Assembly (NCBI GenBank): GCA_002794105.1
Contig: PHFL01000049.1
Span: forward strand, 78,867 to 142,866
Source: Candidatus Thermochlorobacter aerophilus
GTDB taxonomy: Bacteria > Bacteroidota > Chlorobiia > Chlorobiales > Thermochlorobacteraceae
Reading direction: 5' to 3'
DNA length: 64,000 nt
The notes beneath the pieces were generated by a model. The model had not been told where the DNA came from, did no database searches, and was given only the letters and a program-made list of their open reading frames with translations. Positions within the stretch are counted from its first letter, which is position 1; each line of letters starts with the position of its first letter. Positions 54,716 through 62,606 of the stretch are shown piece by piece. Both the position numbers and the translations under genes were made by a program.

Positions 54716-55346
54716 AGATTACTTTCGGCTTGAAATCCTCAATGCAAAGTCTATGCTGACACTGCGCAATATCGTCGGCATCGTTACTTGCAACAATTAA
54801 AATGATGTTTGGGCGCTGCTGGGCAACATAATCCCAAAGCAATGCAATGCCATGACGGTCTAAAGTTACCGTAGGCTCATCGAGCAAGTAAACTATTGGG
54901 GCAGCGGCAAAAGCATGAACAAATCGCAATCGCTGGGTCATACCAGAAGAGTAGGTACGAACAAATTTGCGGCAAGCGGTTGCAAGAGCAAAATGCTCAA
55001 AAAGCGATTCAACTTGATGTAAATTAGGTGTGATGCCTTTAGCGCGAAGTGAAAAGAGCACGTTTTCCAACCCTGTTAAATCATCATAGAACTGCAAATA
55101 TGGCGCAACAAAACCAATGTAACGGATTTGCTCGGTTTTTTCAAGTGCTTGACCGTGGCGCAAGTAGGTGATGCGACCCTGCGTCGGCGTGCTAACTCCA
55201 GCCAACAACCGCATCAAGGTAGATTTTCCACTGCCATTTGCACCTTGAATAGCAAGGCTATCGCCTAGGCGAAGTTCAAACGAAAGCTGCTCAAAGATGC
55301 AACGACGGTCGTACTTTTTTTGAAGATTTTCAGCGCGCAGTACCAT
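54708..55346 (-). CDS. ABC transporter ATP-binding protein, CcmA-like
   Basis: 212 residues from the ATG at 55346; the frame stays open further but that part is not homologous. A single ABC domain has Walker A GANGSGKST, Q-loop FVAPYLQFYDDLTGLENVLF, a variant signature YSSGMTQRLRF and Walker B VYLLDEPTVTLD. The short length, the LSFELRLGDSLAIQGANG start and YSSGMxQRLR resemble CcmA, the ATPase of the heme/cytochrome c maturation exporter. No CcmB/C is beside it, so the partner is elsewhere or the assignment is only to the subfamily. It overlaps rnr by eight bases and is divergent from nadK. Confidence 0.82.
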   Translation of the reverse strand: MVLRAENLQKKYDRRCIFEQLSFELRLGDSLAIQGANGSGKSTLMRLLAGVSTPTQGRITYLRHGQALEKTEQIRYIGFVAPYLQFYDDLTGLENVLFSLRAKGITPNLHQVESLFEHFALATACRKFVRTYSSGMTQRLRFVHAFAAAPIVYLLDEPTVTLDRHGIALLWDYVAQQRPNIILIVASNDADDIAQCQHRLCIEDFKPKVIYA

Positions 55347-55457
55347 AGTAGAGTGTTGAGACAAGTTAAACAGATGTTGTAAACTTTGAAAGAGCATCCA
55401 TACTTGCCGTGCATGCGGCAAGCTAAAAACCGTTAGTCTGACTTGTAAAAATCCCTG

Positions 55458-55465
55458 TATATTTG
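55458..55465 (+). promoter_or_regulatory. Possible -7 element of the nadK promoter
   Basis: TATATTTG, a full match to TAnnTTTG, lies 17 bases before the nadK ATG, giving a very short leader. No exact -33 TTTG partner is seen at the usual distance. It sits in the 136-base divergent gap between nadK and the CcmA-like gene. Confidence 0.35.
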
Positions 55466-55482
55466 CGGCTAAAACTTTACGA

Positions 55483-56331
55483 ATGATATTCGGCTTGAGT
55501 ATCAATATCCAGCGCCCCGATGCGCTGAGTATCTCTGAGGCGCTCATTCAGTGGTTTAAGGAGCGCCAGATTGACTTTGTGGTAGAAAAAACAGCCGCCA
55601 AGATTTTGGGCGAGAAGCGTCGGTGCAGTCTGGAAGCGTTAGGCAAAGAAAGCGACGTGTTGCTCTCACTTGGTGGCGATGGCACGCTCTTGCGTCTGGC
55701 GCATTATGCCAACTCAAAGCCAATTCTGGGTATCAATCTGGGACGGTTAGGCTTTCTGGCAGAGTTTACCGTCGAAGAGATGTACCCTGCTATTGAGCGC
55801 ATTTTGAAAAAAAATTACACGCTGGAGATACGTACCCAGCTTGAAGCGACCGTCAGCATAGGCAAGAAAAAGAAGGTGTTGCGAGCCCTAAACGATGTCA
55901 TTGTCGAGCGAGGGGGCTATCCGCGCATTCCCACCATCACACTGCGTATTGATAACCATCTTGTCAGTGATTATCGTGCTGATGGACTGATTGTCTCGAC
56001 CTCAACAGGTTCAACAGCCTATTCCATGTCAGCGGGCGGTCCTATTATTGTGCCAAAATCCAGAGTGTTTGTCATCACACCAATCTGCCCACACATGCTG
56101 ACTGTGCGCCCAATTGTCGTCAGCGAAGAAAAGCAAATTGAGCTATCGGTAGAAACGCCCGATGAAGGTTTCATACTAAATTGTGACGGTAGTCAGCAAT
56201 TGAAACTGACCACGCAAGCACGAGTACGAATTCGAAAGTCTGACATTGGTATCAGCATTATTGCCAATGAAAAACGCAACTACTACGATGTGCTGCGCCA
56301 AAAATTTCTTTGGGGAAAAGAGTATCTCTAA
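55483..56331 (+). CDS. nadK: NAD kinase
   Basis: 282 residues. The signature GGDGTLLR (64-71, catalytic Asp66) is followed by LGINLGRLGFLAEF, VERGGYPRIPTITLRID, the STSTGSTAYSMSAGGPI loop (about 170-187) and the C-terminal DG(S/Q)QQL strand. It phosphorylates NAD to NADP in the cytoplasm. The ATG has no clear Shine-Dalgarno. It is the first of a five-gene plus-strand group running to the symporter, and its 3' end overlaps the next coding frame. Confidence 0.96.
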   Translation: MIFGLSINIQRPDALSISEALIQWFKERQIDFVVEKTAAKILGEKRRCSLEALGKESDVLLSLGGDGTLLRLAHYANSKPILGINLGRLGFLAEFTVEEMYPAIERILKKNYTLEIRTQLEATVSIGKKKKVLRALNDVIVERGGYPRIPTITLRIDNHLVSDYRADGLIVSTSTGSTAYSMSAGGPIIVPKSRVFVITPICPHMLTVRPIVVSEEKQIELSVETPDEGFILNCDGSQQLKLTTQARVRIRKSDIGISIIANEKRNYYDVLRQKFLWGKEYL

Positions 56332-56836
56332 GTGCATTGCAATCCTACTTGCACTGATAGGGCTACTGGAAACACAAGCCTGTACCACGACCAACATAAG
56401 TGCCAGTCGTAACGAGCCTGCGCCCGATATGGTGCTAGGACAATGCTCATGGGAAGACTGGCAAAAAGAAGCCAAATGGGACGATTACAGCGCAAGTGAC
56501 TATGTGCCCGATAGTGCTGCCATACAGCGCCTTACCACACTGGCTGCAAATCCAGAAATCACCTTCTTGGTGTTTGGAGCAAGCTGGTGCGGAGACAGCC
56601 GAGATGGTCTTCCAAAAATTTACAAGGTATTTCGTGCCGCTAAAATTGAGCCGCAGCGTGCCACGCTCTATGGCGTCGATCGCAAAAAGCGCGAGCAGAC
56701 GGGCATGGCGGAAAAATTTCAAATCAAGCGAGTGCCGACACTAATTGTGCTCAAAGGCGGCAAAGAAATTGGCAGAATCGTCGAAGTCCCGATGCTAAGT
56801 TGGGAAAAAGATTTGGAGCAATTGCTGTCAAAATAG
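56288..56836 (+). CDS. Thioredoxin-like exported protein with a CGDS site
   Basis: 182 residues from the ATG at 56288; ATG 56267 is equally possible, and both start inside nadK (overlap 44 or 65 bases). A hydrophobic segment (about 15-31) ends TQACTTT, a likely lipoprotein or signal-peptide junction. The thioredoxin fold follows: ITFLVFGASWCGDSRDGLPK, then RVPTLIVLKGGKEIGR with the cis-Pro. The active site reads C-G-D-S, with the second Cys missing, as in a group of single-Cys thioredoxin-like proteins. A reducing or chaperone role is possible. No partner is evident; miaA follows 12 bases downstream. Confidence 0.75.
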   Translation: MCCAKNFFGEKSISKCIAILLALIGLLETQACTTTNISASRNEPAPDMVLGQCSWEDWQKEAKWDDYSASDYVPDSAAIQRLTTLAANPEITFLVFGASWCGDSRDGLPKIYKVFRAAKIEPQRATLYGVDRKKREQTGMAEKFQIKRVPTLIVLKGGKEIGRIVEVPMLSWEKDLEQLLSK

Positions 56837-56848
56837 TCAAGTTGTGCC

Positions 56849-57793
56849 GTGCAAACGCCTCCGAAGAAAGTGTTGGTGTTGGTCGGTCCGACGGCATCTG
56901 GCAAGACCGCTTTGGCTATACCTTTAGCAGAACAACTGAATGCAGAAATTATCTCTGCAGACTCACGGCAAATTTACCGCGAACTGACAATTGGCACAGC
57001 AAAACCCTCACCGCAAGAGCTGGCACGCGTGCCACATCACTTCATCAATGAACTGTCTTTGCCAGCGCCATATGATGCCGGAATATTCATGAGTGAAGCA
57101 CGAGAGCGCATTGCGAAAATTTTCGAGCGAGGCAAAATCCCACTCGTGGTTGGTGGCTCTACGCTCTATGTGCAAGGTCTTGTCAGAGGGTTTTCTCCCC
57201 TGCCTAAGGGCGACCCTGCCATTCGCAAGCGCCTATATCAGGAGCTGGCAGAGCTAGGCAAAGAAACCCTCTATGCCCGTCTGAAAGCGCTCGATGAGGC
57301 TCAAGCCCAAACCCTAGACCCGACAAAAACCCAACGACTGGTCCGAAGTCTGGAGATTATTGAAATTACAGGACAAAAGGTTTCAGAACTCAAACAAGAA
57401 ATGCTGCCGCCGCCATTTGAGGTCGTGATGGTCGGCTTAGAAATGCCACGTGAAAAGCTCTATGAGCGTATCAACCGACGCGTAGAAAAAATGATGCAGG
57501 AAGGTTTCTTGGAAGAAGCAAAGATGCTATATGAACGATTCGGAGAACAGCATGACTATGAAAAGATTAATGCACTGCAGACCGTAGGCTACAGAGAACT
57601 CTTCGAGTATTTTCGTGGCAAGTACACACTAAGCGAAACCGTGGCACGCATTCAGCAACATACACGAAATTATGCCAAACGGCAACTGACCTTTTTCAGA
57701 AACAAATTCAAACTGACTTGGATAGAAGCGCCCCAAACCGAGCAAGATATTGCATTTGCGCTGCAAAGAGTTATTTCTATATTCACTCGCTGA
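56849..57793 (+). CDS. miaA: tRNA dimethylallyltransferase MiaA
   Basis: 314 residues starting with GTG at 56849. The P-loop GPTASGKT is at residues 13-20, followed by ISADSRQIYRELTIGTAKPS, VGGSTLYVQGLVRGF and TVGYRELFEYFRG, all MiaA landmarks. It adds the dimethylallyl group to A37 of tRNAs that read codons starting with U. It shares a plus-strand group with nadK and the STAS gene, with short gaps. Confidence 0.96.
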   Translation: MQTPPKKVLVLVGPTASGKTALAIPLAEQLNAEIISADSRQIYRELTIGTAKPSPQELARVPHHFINELSLPAPYDAGIFMSEARERIAKIFERGKIPLVVGGSTLYVQGLVRGFSPLPKGDPAIRKRLYQELAELGKETLYARLKALDEAQAQTLDPTKTQRLVRSLEIIEITGQKVSELKQEMLPPPFEVVMVGLEMPREKLYERINRRVEKMMQEGFLEEAKMLYERFGEQHDYEKINALQTVGYRELFEYFRGKYTLSETVARIQQHTRNYAKRQLTFFRNKFKLTWIEAPQTEQDIAFALQRVISIFTR

Positions 57794-57820
57794 ATCTTGC
57801 GAACACACCTGACTCTATCA

Positions 57821-58519
57821 ATGAAACTGACGATTGAACACAAAAAGGGGCTCACTATTCTGAAGTTGCAGGAAAAACGTCTGGATGCTGCCATTGCTCC
57901 TCATCTGAAATCTAAGCTAGTGATATTGATTGAAGGCGAGGGCGAAAAATATCTCGTAATTGACCTATCCCAAGTGCAAGCTATCGATTCCAGTGGCATT
58001 GGAGCCTTACTGCTTGCCCACCGCAACACCTTGGCACATGACGGTTTTGCCGCAATTGTTGGTGTAAATGAGCAAGTCTATGACTTGCTAAAGATGACCC
58101 AACTGGATAAGCAACTCTACATCTTTGACTCCATTCGAGACGTGCTGAACAATCTCGAAACAGTCGAAACAGACGATGAGGATGCCGACGAGGATGAACC
58201 TGAAAAGACATCAAAATCTTCCAAGCCTGCACCCGCTGTAGACTTAGACGAAAGCGAAAACCTCTTGGACGAAATTCCAGAACTTGATGAAGAAACCCTT
58301 GATGAACTGAACCTTGACCTGGAAGAGATAGAGGATTTAGAGCTCTCGGCAGAAGACGAGCCAAAGCAAAAGGAAAAGAAAAAGAAAACAAAGCGCTCGA
58401 CAACGAAGACCAAAAGCACGACCAAATCACGCAAAAACACGGAAAGCAAAACGAAAAAGGCAGGCTCCACCAAATCTGCGACAGCAAAAGCAAAAAGCAA
58501 GAAAAAATCCAAAGCGTAA
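57821..58519 (+). CDS. STAS-domain protein with acidic then lysine-rich tail
   Basis: 232 residues from the ATG at 57821. The first 105 residues are a SpoIIAA-like STAS domain (anti-sigma-factor antagonist) with DLSQVQAIDSSGIGALLLAH, where Ser57 next to Asp56 matches the phosphorylated serine of the family. Residues about 115-180 are strongly acidic (Asp/Glu runs, LDELNLDLEEIEDLEL), and residues about 185-232 are Lys/Ser/Thr-rich like histone H1 tails. Such tails are not part of the usual STAS protein. Possible roles are regulation by a partner kinase or binding of nucleic acid or ribosomes. It ends exactly at the start of the symporter gene (TAA followed by ATG). Confidence 0.82.
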   Translation: MKLTIEHKKGLTILKLQEKRLDAAIAPHLKSKLVILIEGEGEKYLVIDLSQVQAIDSSGIGALLLAHRNTLAHDGFAAIVGVNEQVYDLLKMTQLDKQLYIFDSIRDVLNNLETVETDDEDADEDEPEKTSKSSKPAPAVDLDESENLLDEIPELDEETLDELNLDLEEIEDLELSAEDEPKQKEKKKKTKRSTTKTKSTTKSRKNTESKTKKAGSTKSATAKAKSKKKSKA

Positions 58520-59989
58520 ATGACCCTATTTTCAGCGCTGGATTGGACGGTCGTGGGGCTCTACCTCATCGGCATCGTCATATTCGGACTATTCAAGGGT
58601 GGAAAGCAAAATTCTGCGCAGGATTATTTTCTATCCGAGAAAAAAATTCATTGGTTGGTTGTAGCACTCTCTATTGTTGCCACAGAAACATCGTCACTGA
58701 CCTTTATTTCTGTGCCGGGGATTGCCTACAGCGGCAATTTTAATTTTTTGCAATTGGCGCTGGGCTACATCGTTGGGCGAGTGGGCGTTGCCTACTTCCT
58801 GCTGCCACGCTACTATCAGGGAAGTTTGACAACGGTCTATGCCTTGCTCGAGAGCCGCTTCGGCTTGAAACTACGCCGCACAGCATCAGTGGTCTTCATC
58901 ATCACGCGCATCTTTGCGGATGGAGTGAGGCTCTACGCCACTGCTATCCCGCTGGTCGCCATCTTTCGTGGCTATCAACTGTTTTCAGAGGCGTCGGAGC
59001 CAATGCTGTACGCTGGTGCCATTTTAGTCATTGCCGCAGCAACCCTCATCTATGTGCAGTTTGGCGGCGTGCGCGCCGTCATCTGGACCGACTTGGTACA
59101 GCTTTGCATCTACATTCTGGGCGGCATCGTCGCCGTGGTGCTTATCAGCGAAAAACTGCCAGCGCCAATGGAGGCGCTCTCAGAAGCCTACAAGCAAGGT
59201 AAGTTCGCCGTCTTTAACTTCAGTTGGCAAAATCTGTGGTCGTCGCCATACCAGTTCTTCTGGGCGCTGATTGGTGGGGCGGCACTCTCTATGGCATCGC
59301 ATGGTGCAGATTACATCATCGTGCAGCGGCTATTTGCAACGAAAGAACTGCGTAGTAGTCAAAAAGCAATTATCGCCAGCGGAATTATCGTGCTTGGACA
59401 ATTTGCCCTGTTTCTGCTCATTGGTGTATTGCTCCATGCGTTCTACAACGGTATAGCCATGCGAGGCGATGAAGTGTTCCCAAAATTTATCGTCTCGGGC
59501 TTACCAAGTGGCATAGCTGGTTTGGTTGTGGCGGCAATGCTCTCGGCGGCAATGTCGACGCTCTCAAGCTCTATCAATGCGATTGCAAGTTCAACCGTCT
59601 TTGACCTCTACGCTGCCACGGCACGCGGCAAGCGTGCCACGCCTGAAGAAAAACTCAAACTCTCCAAGCTCATCAGCCTGATTTGGTCAATCGTGCTGAC
59701 GCTGTCAGCTATCGCCTATCTTGGACTAAGTCGGTCAGTGGTAGAAATTGCATTAAGCGTGGCATCTTTCACCTACGGGGGATTGCTGGGCGTCTTTTTC
59801 CTCTGCCTTTTCTTTGAGCGCATCGAAAGCCACGCGGCAATGATAGGATTTCTCACCAGCATCGCCGTCATGACACTGATTATCACGCAAACCTCCATTG
59901 CATGGACACTCTACACCATCATTGGACTGGCAACAACGCTACTTGTAGCGCAGGTAAGCTCATGGCTATTCAAGCCGCAGACAGTGTAG
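58520..59989 (+). CDS. Sodium:solute symporter (SSS family)
   Basis: 489 residues with about 13 membrane helices. The family motifs are present: TETSSLTFISVPGIAYSGN (helix 2), a RxxGxxYFLLPRYYQGSL stretch, and MSTLSSSINAIASSTVFDLY (about 345-364), which contributes to the sodium site. The substrate group (sugars, amino acids, nucleosides, sialic acid) cannot be settled. ATG follows the STAS stop codon with no gap, so translation is probably coupled. Confidence 0.9.
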   Translation: MTLFSALDWTVVGLYLIGIVIFGLFKGGKQNSAQDYFLSEKKIHWLVVALSIVATETSSLTFISVPGIAYSGNFNFLQLALGYIVGRVGVAYFLLPRYYQGSLTTVYALLESRFGLKLRRTASVVFIITRIFADGVRLYATAIPLVAIFRGYQLFSEASEPMLYAGAILVIAAATLIYVQFGGVRAVIWTDLVQLCIYILGGIVAVVLISEKLPAPMEALSEAYKQGKFAVFNFSWQNLWSSPYQFFWALIGGAALSMASHGADYIIVQRLFATKELRSSQKAIIASGIIVLGQFALFLLIGVLLHAFYNGIAMRGDEVFPKFIVSGLPSGIAGLVVAAMLSAAMSTLSSSINAIASSTVFDLYAATARGKRATPEEKLKLSKLISLIWSIVLTLSAIAYLGLSRSVVEIALSVASFTYGGLLGVFFLCLFFERIESHAAMIGFLTSIAVMTLIITQTSIAWTLYTIIGLATTLLVAQVSSWLFKPQTV

Positions 59990-60049
59990 GCAACTGCATG
60001 ATGCATCGTGCCTGATGCAAAGGAAGTCAGACAAGCAAGAATCCAAAAT

Positions 60050-60096
60050 GAAAAAGGCTCGTGCAAAGCATCACAGTAACTGCCACGCACAAGCCT
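60050..60096 (-). terminator. Likely terminator after the Coq4-like gene
   Basis: AGGCTCGTGC pairs with GCACAAGCCT (nine of ten, one G-T pair) over a 22-base loop. On the minus strand the stem is followed by five T then CATTTTGG. It lies just past the stop of the Coq4-like gene and between that and the symporter gene's stop. Confidence 0.55.
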
Positions 60097-60103
60097 TCAG
60101 CAA

Positions 60104-60730
60104 TTAGCCAATGCCAACAGAAAGCCCATCACGAACGGTCGTGGGACTGGCTGGTTCGCTCGATGCAGGTTTGTTGGAAATATGCCGCACAGGTAAGCGG
60201 CGGCTGACCGGGCTTTGCGGCACAAACCAGCGCTCAATTTCATATGCCTCAAGCAAGAGCTGCTTGTCAATACCGACTCGGGCGCGCACTTCGCCCAAAG
60301 GCAAGTCAAGCAAGGGACGAAAATCAATCTTGTAGATTTCTTTGCACGGCGATTTGATGCCGCACTCGACGCCTAAATCGAAAACCTTCAAATCGTTGTC
60401 ATCAAAGCGATATTCTTTGGGATAAAGATGCTGTGTAGCAAACTTGAAGAAGTTGCGCTGCCATGAAGAAAGTCGCTTGCTAGTGCCCATCGTAAAGCCG
60501 ATGACGAAGGCTTCATCTTGAGCCAGCAAACCTCTACCCAAAAGGACATGGACGCAATCGTGCCCAAAAAGGTCAATCGCGCCAGTAAGCGCAATTGGGC
60601 TTTTTGGATTTTCTAACATCTTGACTAACCAATTGATTTCGCTCTGCGAGTATCCGGGAAGTGAGTCATAGACTTCGCGCAAGGTCAGCGTGTCGTTATT
60701 CAAGCCGGGATTCCATTCCATCCAATGCAT
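60104..60730 (-). CDS. Coq4-like protein with HDxxH-x11-E zinc motif
   Basis: 208 residues. His57, Asp58, His61 and Glu73 fit HDxxH-x11-E exactly, the metal site of Coq4, in FGHDCVHVLLGRGLLAQDEAF. Helices around it (WLVKMLENPKSP before; GFTMGT...WQRNFFKFATQHLYP after) match an all-helical Coq4 fold. In eukaryotes Coq4 is needed for ubiquinone synthesis; bacterial members are less well known and some are reported to act on quinone precursors. The 45 residues at the C-terminus are Pro/Ser-rich and probably disordered. A strong GGAGG lies six bases before the ATG. It sits alone between a symporter and a DppC-type gene. Confidence 0.72.
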   Translation of the reverse strand: MHWMEWNPGLNNDTLTLREVYDSLPGYSQSEINWLVKMLENPKSPIALTGAIDLFGHDCVHVLLGRGLLAQDEAFVIGFTMGTSKRLSSWQRNFFKFATQHLYPKEYRFDDNDLKVFDLGVECGIKSPCKEIYKIDFRPLLDLPLGEVRARVGIDKQLLLEAYEIERWFVPQSPVSRRLPVRHISNKPASSEPASPTTVRDGLSVGIG

Positions 60731-60876
60731 GATGCCCTCCTTAGAAATTAAGGCAAATTTAAGATTTTTGTGCCTTGCACGAAGACAAACTTATGAAAAT
60801 GAAGCGAGATTTTCAAATGCACACGAAGCTAAAACAGGCGAGGTATAGTCAAGAAAATTTCAAAAATGCCCTTTTT

Positions 60877-60912
60877 CTGCATAAAAACGCAGATTTTTGC
60901 ATATTTATGCAG
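60877..60912. repeat. Inverted repeat CTGCATAAA...TTTATGCAG
   Basis: Perfect 9-base arms (60877-60885 and 60904-60912) separated by 18 bases, in the 266-base gap upstream of the Coq4-like gene. The arms and spacing would suit a dimeric regulator's operator. A further GTCTC-gacc-GAGAC (60912-60925) abuts it. Confidence 0.45.
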
Positions 60913-60950
60913 TCTCGACCGAGACAAAATCGGACATGCGTGAAGAGAGC

Positions 60951-60972
60951 TTTATTACCGCTTGGTAATAAA
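60951..60972. repeat. Inverted repeat TTTATTACC-gctt-GGTAATAAA
   Basis: Perfect 9-base arms with a 4-base loop, 25 bases before the end of the DppC-type gene's stop codon at 60997. On the minus strand it follows that gene but has no T-run, so it is either an operator for the Coq4-like gene or a weak terminator. The rest of the 60731-60996 gap is AT-rich with no gene I accept. Confidence 0.45.
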
Positions 60973-60996
60973 ATGGGTGGTTTAATTTTTAAGGTA

Positions 60997-62532
60997 TTAG
61001 TCGCGCTGGCGCGGGTCTAAAGCATCTCGCACGCCATCGCCGACGAGGTTAAAACACACGACTGTCAGCACGATAGCAAGACCGGGAAAAGTTGAAATCC
61101 ACCAGTGATTGAGCAGGTTGTCGCGCCCTTCGCTGATGATGTTGCCCCAGCTGGGCGTCGGTGGTTGCACCCCTAAGCCAAGAAACGATAAAGCCGCCTC
61201 AACCAAGATGATGTTGCCAATGCTAAGTGTGGCGGCAACAATAACTGGCGTGAGCGCATTAGGAATGAGGTGGAAAAAAATGATGCGCAAATCTGAAAAA
61301 CCTAATGCTTTGCAGGCTTGCACAAAATCTTGCTCCTTGAGCGAAAGTGCCTGACTGCGCACAATGCGAGAGACATTCATCCAGCCCGTCAGCGAAATGG
61401 TCAGCACCACGAGAAAAATGGAGTTGCCAAAGAGCGCAATGACTATCAAAATCAAAAAAATGCGTGGGAAGGCAATCAGCACATCCACTGTGCGCATGAT
61501 GAGGTTATCAATCACTCCGCCGAAATAGCCTGCCGTAATGCCAAGCACGGTGCCAATCGTGATGGAAATAAACACCACCAAAAAACCAATTGAAAGCGAA
61601 ATGCGAGAGCCATAAATGACACGGCTAAAAATATCGCGCCCGTATTGGTCTGTGCCGAGCAGATAAAACTTTTTGAGCACAAAGTCGCCATCGGCTAAGT
61701 CGTGGCGCATAAGCTGACGCGTGCGAAAATCCTGCTTAAGAATAACCGTATCGCCCACGATGTCAAAGGATGTTACAAACACCTTTTGTTCGGTTTCGCC
61801 GCGCAGGCGTAGCCACCAATTTTGCTCAATAAGTGCATTGACCAACTTTGCCGTAAAAGTGCTATCCTGACGCAAAGGAATTGAAAAAGACTTCTGGGCT
61901 TTGAGTTTGAGTGCCGTCAAGGTCGAGAGTGGCGGACGAAATGCCGTTACGATAAAATCTTGCTGGTCGTTGGGTTCGTAGGGCGCAAGGAAGGGTGCCA
62001 GTAATGCTGTGGAGTAAAGCACGCCGACAATGACTAATGCAACCACGGCAACCGTTCGTTTGCGAAAAGCACGCCATGCCAGTTGCCACAGACTCAAACT
62101 GCGGCGAGCAGTGTGACCTGCAGCCAGAATCTGTTTGTATCGCCGATGCGCAAACACATAAACAAATACCACGCCGAAGACGAGATACAAGGAGCCAATC
62201 CAAAACTCAATTACATCTGCCGTGAACACATCAACAAAGTCGGGCAAAGACACCCCAAGCAGCAGAAGCGATAAGAAGAAGGATTTTAAGCCACCAACAA
62301 ATAGTTCAAATCGGAAAAAAATGACAGATAAAAAGATAATCGCCGCGCCCATGAGCAGCACGCCTGAAAAGGTTTTGCCTAAGCGCAGCAGTCCAAGACC
62401 TGCAATCAAGCTATCGAGAGGCGACGGCTTGATGTGCGCATAAGGCGACGAAGGTGCGCCAACCTCACCAAGCGGAGATTCCGACGCAGGCGAAGAAACC
62501 GTTTCAGATGTACGTTCGGTGTATTCAGGCAT
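60997..62532 (-). CDS. Oligopeptide/dipeptide ABC transporter permease (DppC/OppC-like)
   Basis: 511 residues from the ATG at 62532; an ATG at 62604 would add 24 residues and sits only three bases from the divergent M16 gene's start. Residues 1-35 are polar and probably disordered; two extra membrane segments (about 50-115) precede the usual N-terminal helix (about 160-180). The permease domain carries LGTDQYGRDIFSRVIYGSR, MRTVDVLIAFPRIF and the EAA-type loop EAALSFLGLGVQPPTPSWG. It would import peptides or nickel with ATPases and a DppB partner not seen here. The 150-residue N-terminal extension is unusual. Confidence 0.85.
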   Translation of the reverse strand: MPEYTERTSETVSSPASESPLGEVGAPSSPYAHIKPSPLDSLIAGLGLLRLGKTFSGVLLMGAAIIFLSVIFFRFELFVGGLKSFFLSLLLLGVSLPDFVDVFTADVIEFWIGSLYLVFGVVFVYVFAHRRYKQILAAGHTARRSLSLWQLAWRAFRKRTVAVVALVIVGVLYSTALLAPFLAPYEPNDQQDFIVTAFRPPLSTLTALKLKAQKSFSIPLRQDSTFTAKLVNALIEQNWWLRLRGETEQKVFVTSFDIVGDTVILKQDFRTRQLMRHDLADGDFVLKKFYLLGTDQYGRDIFSRVIYGSRISLSIGFLVVFISITIGTVLGITAGYFGGVIDNLIMRTVDVLIAFPRIFLILIVIALFGNSIFLVVLTISLTGWMNVSRIVRSQALSLKEQDFVQACKALGFSDLRIIFFHLIPNALTPVIVAATLSIGNIILVEAALSFLGLGVQPPTPSWGNIISEGRDNLLNHWWISTFPGLAIVLTVVCFNLVGDGVRDALDPRQRD

Positions 62533-62606
62533 CAGGTCAAAAGTTTTAAGAAAATAAAGAAAAGCATTTATATTCGCTCGGCTCTCTAACCAATCACTTA
62601 TCATCT

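Noticed and set aside
60775..61020. 81-residue plus-strand open frame in the gap before the DppC-type gene
   Set aside because: It overlaps the palindromes and the permease 3' end, lacks a ribosome-binding site and has a low-complexity Lys/Asn-rich translation.
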